6,438 bases of DNA from an uncultured Flavobacteriales bacterium (GTDB lineage Bacteria; Bacteroidota; Bacteroidia; Flavobacteriales; Crocinitomicaceae): assembly GCA_946479125.1 (NCBI GenBank), contig CAMLET010000199.1:1-6438 (forward strand). Reading direction: 5' to 3'. Shown here one piece after another: positions 5,082-6,438 of this stretch. The notes under the pieces are model-generated. The model was not told the origin of the DNA. It worked only from the letters and a program-made list of their open reading frames with translations, and did not search any database. How positions within the stretch are numbered: the stretch's first letter is position 1; every line of letters starts with the position of its first letter. The translations under genes and the position numbers were made by a program.

Positions 5082-6269
5082 TTAAGCCTTTATTTTTACT
5101 AGTACATCTGCACGGTTGTATGCCTGTTCGACGGAAGACATGAAATCATTCTTCCCGAACGCGTTCCTGCAAAGATTCTCTGCCAGGTCAAGCAGCATTG
5201 GCGTTCCGGAATGCAATTGAAGTGCACTATCAGCCATTGCGATCAAAGCTGCCGTTTGGATATGGTCTATGTGACAATAGAATACTTGTGGTGGTGCGTG
5301 TTTGGATACTTTGTATACACCAACTGCAATTTGATCACCGGCTAATTTTGCGAATTCTTCATAATCGCTTTTAATGTCCAGGCGCGTGTCTCCGGAATTG
5401 ACCATTTGGACCATTTTATCCCGCATGGTTTCAACGATCAGGTATTCGAACGGACGCAGTGCATTCCCCAAAGCCCAAAGTTCAGGCTGTTTACATGCTT
5501 GAACATAAACAAAGCGTTTGTGCTCCAGTATTAACTTCTGCATTAAGGCAATGGATTTCTGTTTCACTTCTTGCCTGTTAGCCCAAAAGCCCATCATCAA
5601 TTCGTATGGTGTTGGAAATCCGTAGCCCAATAACCATTTTGATTCTGCTTTTTCAAGAAGAATAGCTCTTTCAGCATATGCCCGAATACTTCGCATAGCA
5701 AGACTATTGATTTTGGTTTTGTCTTCAGTTTGTCTTTGGCGAATTAAATCCGTTGCCTCTTCAAGCGTACTGCAATTATTAAATCGAAGGTCGCGTCTGA
5801 ACAGTTGATGCGAATAACTTCCATGTTTTCCCTGGTAATTGACCAGGCATATTCCCATTTGCGTAATGGAGATTGGAAGAGAATCATAGGTTACACTTAG
5901 GCTTCCACAGGCTGTAACTGCTCCGTTGAAAAGAAATCCTTTATGGACTTTCTCGATCAATTCAGGGGTAGTATCTGTATGTAAACCGGCATGGGGTACA
6001 AGCGCACTGGTTTTTACCAGTGGAAATAGTTCTTCCCTGATCACTTCATGCGATTCCAGTTCGCTTTTTTTTGCTGCAAACAACTCTTTTTCAATGTCAG
6101 AATAGAGCTTTGTAAGGTTTCGATCTATTTTCCAGGTTTCTATATTGATCGCGTCGGTATAGTCTTCCCCGTATAATCTTTTGAAATGATCAGAGGACGG
6201 ATTTTCATGTTGGTTTTGATCATTTTCTGCTCCGAAGGTATCGTTTTCCATAACTGCATAGTGTTTCAT
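5082..6269 (-). CDS. nurA: NurA-like nuclease, partner of HerA
   Basis: This 395-residue protein lies 2 bp upstream of HerA. The NurA call rests on that pairing and on several segments: a GAVTACGSLSVTYDSLPI stretch at 116-133, corresponding to the conserved DGS strand of NurA; GFPTPYEL at 217-224; and a C-terminal block, ALIAMADSAL at 341-350 followed by HSGTPMLLDLAENLC at 353-367, similar to the HRGFPxLIDLAD motif I associate with bacterial NurA-like proteins. NurA nucleases are RNase H-fold toroidal dimers that degrade DNA fed by HerA. The Asp expected before Gly in DGS, a metal ligand, reads as Cys (C121-G122-S123) here, which may mean an inactive nuclease or an alternative alignment. The chosen start is the ATG at 6269, 33 bp after the upstream gene; a second ATG at residue 7 (6251) is equally possible. 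The N-terminal 30 residues are acidic and low in complexity. Confidence 0.65.
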   Translation of the reverse strand: MKHYAVMENDTFGAENDQNQHENPSSDHFKRLYGEDYTDAINIETWKIDRNLTKLYSDIEKELFAAKKSELESHEVIREELFPLVKTSALVPHAGLHTDTTPELIEKVHKGFLFNGAVTACGSLSVTYDSLPISITQMGICLVNYQGKHGSYSHQLFRRDLRFNNCSTLEEATDLIRQRQTEDKTKINSLAMRSIRAYAERAILLEKAESKWLLGYGFPTPYELMMGFWANRQEVKQKSIALMQKLILEHKRFVYVQACKQPELWALGNALRPFEYLIVETMRDKMVQMVNSGDTRLDIKSDYEEFAKLAGDQIAVGVYKVSKHAPPQVFYCHIDHIQTAALIAMADSALQLHSGTPMLLDLAENLCRNAFGKNDFMSSVEQAYNRADVLVKIKA

Positions 6270-6302
6270 GTTCTATTCCGAGAAAAGTTCAGATGTTCGA
6301 CA

Positions 6303-6438
6303 TCAGAAGCCAAGTTTATCGAGAAAGGATGGTCCATTGGTGACTGAGTAGCCTAGTTCTGAAGCATATTGGTTGGCAATGCTGACTGGTATTCTGTACT
6401 TCTCAATAAGAATTTCTTTGCTTTTCCTGGTAAATTGT
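6303..6438 (-). CDS. C-terminal end of an unrecognised gene upstream of the NurA-like gene
   Basis: The frame is open from the window edge to TGA at 6305-6303, giving 44 residues ending in FLDKLGF. The segment is basic at first (TRKSKEIL) and then mixed, ending SVTNGPSFLDKLGF, with no recognisable motif. It is on the same strand, 33 bp before the NurA-like start, so it is probably the preceding gene of the same operon. HerA-NurA operons often carry a helicase, methyltransferase or effector at this place, but the visible end does not say which. Confidence 0.6.
   Translation of the reverse strand, partial: QFTRKSKEILIEKYRIPVSIANQYASELGYSVTNGPSFLDKLGF

Noticed and set aside
1..6438. tRNA, rRNA, CRISPR array, transposase or integrase
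   Set aside because: I looked for cloverleaf-like sequences, regularly spaced repeats of CRISPR size and DDE or tyrosine recombinase motifs, and saw none.

Overview
The window reads as a defence island from a Bacteroidota bacterium, perhaps Flavobacteriales. The reasons are moderate-to-low GC with AT-rich leaders, a good match to the Bacteroidota promoter (TTG, then TAnnTTTG), weak or absent Shine-Dalgarno sequences, and a TIR-STING gene, a type known mainly from Bacteroidota. Every gene I support lies on the minus strand, so transcription runs from high to low coordinates.

In transcription order: (1) 6438-6303, the C-terminal end of an unrecognised gene. (2) 6269-5082, a NurA-like nuclease, followed after 2 bp by (3) 5079-3259, a HerA-type hexameric ATPase. 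One in-frame TGA (4041-4039) splits HerA between its Walker A and Walker B halves. (4) 3102-2965, a 45-residue proline-rich basic microprotein too small for most gene callers. (5) 2956-1934, a CD-NTase (cyclic-nucleotide synthase). (6) 1932-1033, a TIR-STING effector starting 1 bp after the CD-NTase stop. (7) 975-721, an 84-residue hypothetical protein followed directly by an intrinsic terminator. (8) A regulatory stretch of about 240 bp with a promoter, paired palindromes and three repeats phased at 21 bp. (9) 454-1, the N-terminal part of a probable type IIG (Eco57I-like) restriction-modification enzyme.

Genes 5 and 6 form a short type I CBASS operon. On phage infection the synthase is expected to make a cyclic dinucleotide (c-di-GMP in characterised bacterial STING systems), the STING domain binds it, and the TIR domain destroys NAD+, stopping growth. 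The CBASS genes are clearly poorer in GC than their neighbours: hand-counted 60-base lines give 14-17 G+C, against 28-32 in HerA, NurA and the restriction gene. This suggests the cassette was inserted between HerA-NurA and the restriction-modification gene, which may once have worked together.

The least explained element is the microprotein at the head of the CBASS operon. It carries an exact 13-residue repeat whose two DNA copies differ at 9 positions, all synonymous, which is direct evidence of selection on the peptide. The HerA nonsense codon and a possibly missing catalytic Asp in the NurA-like protein suggest that the older module is decaying.
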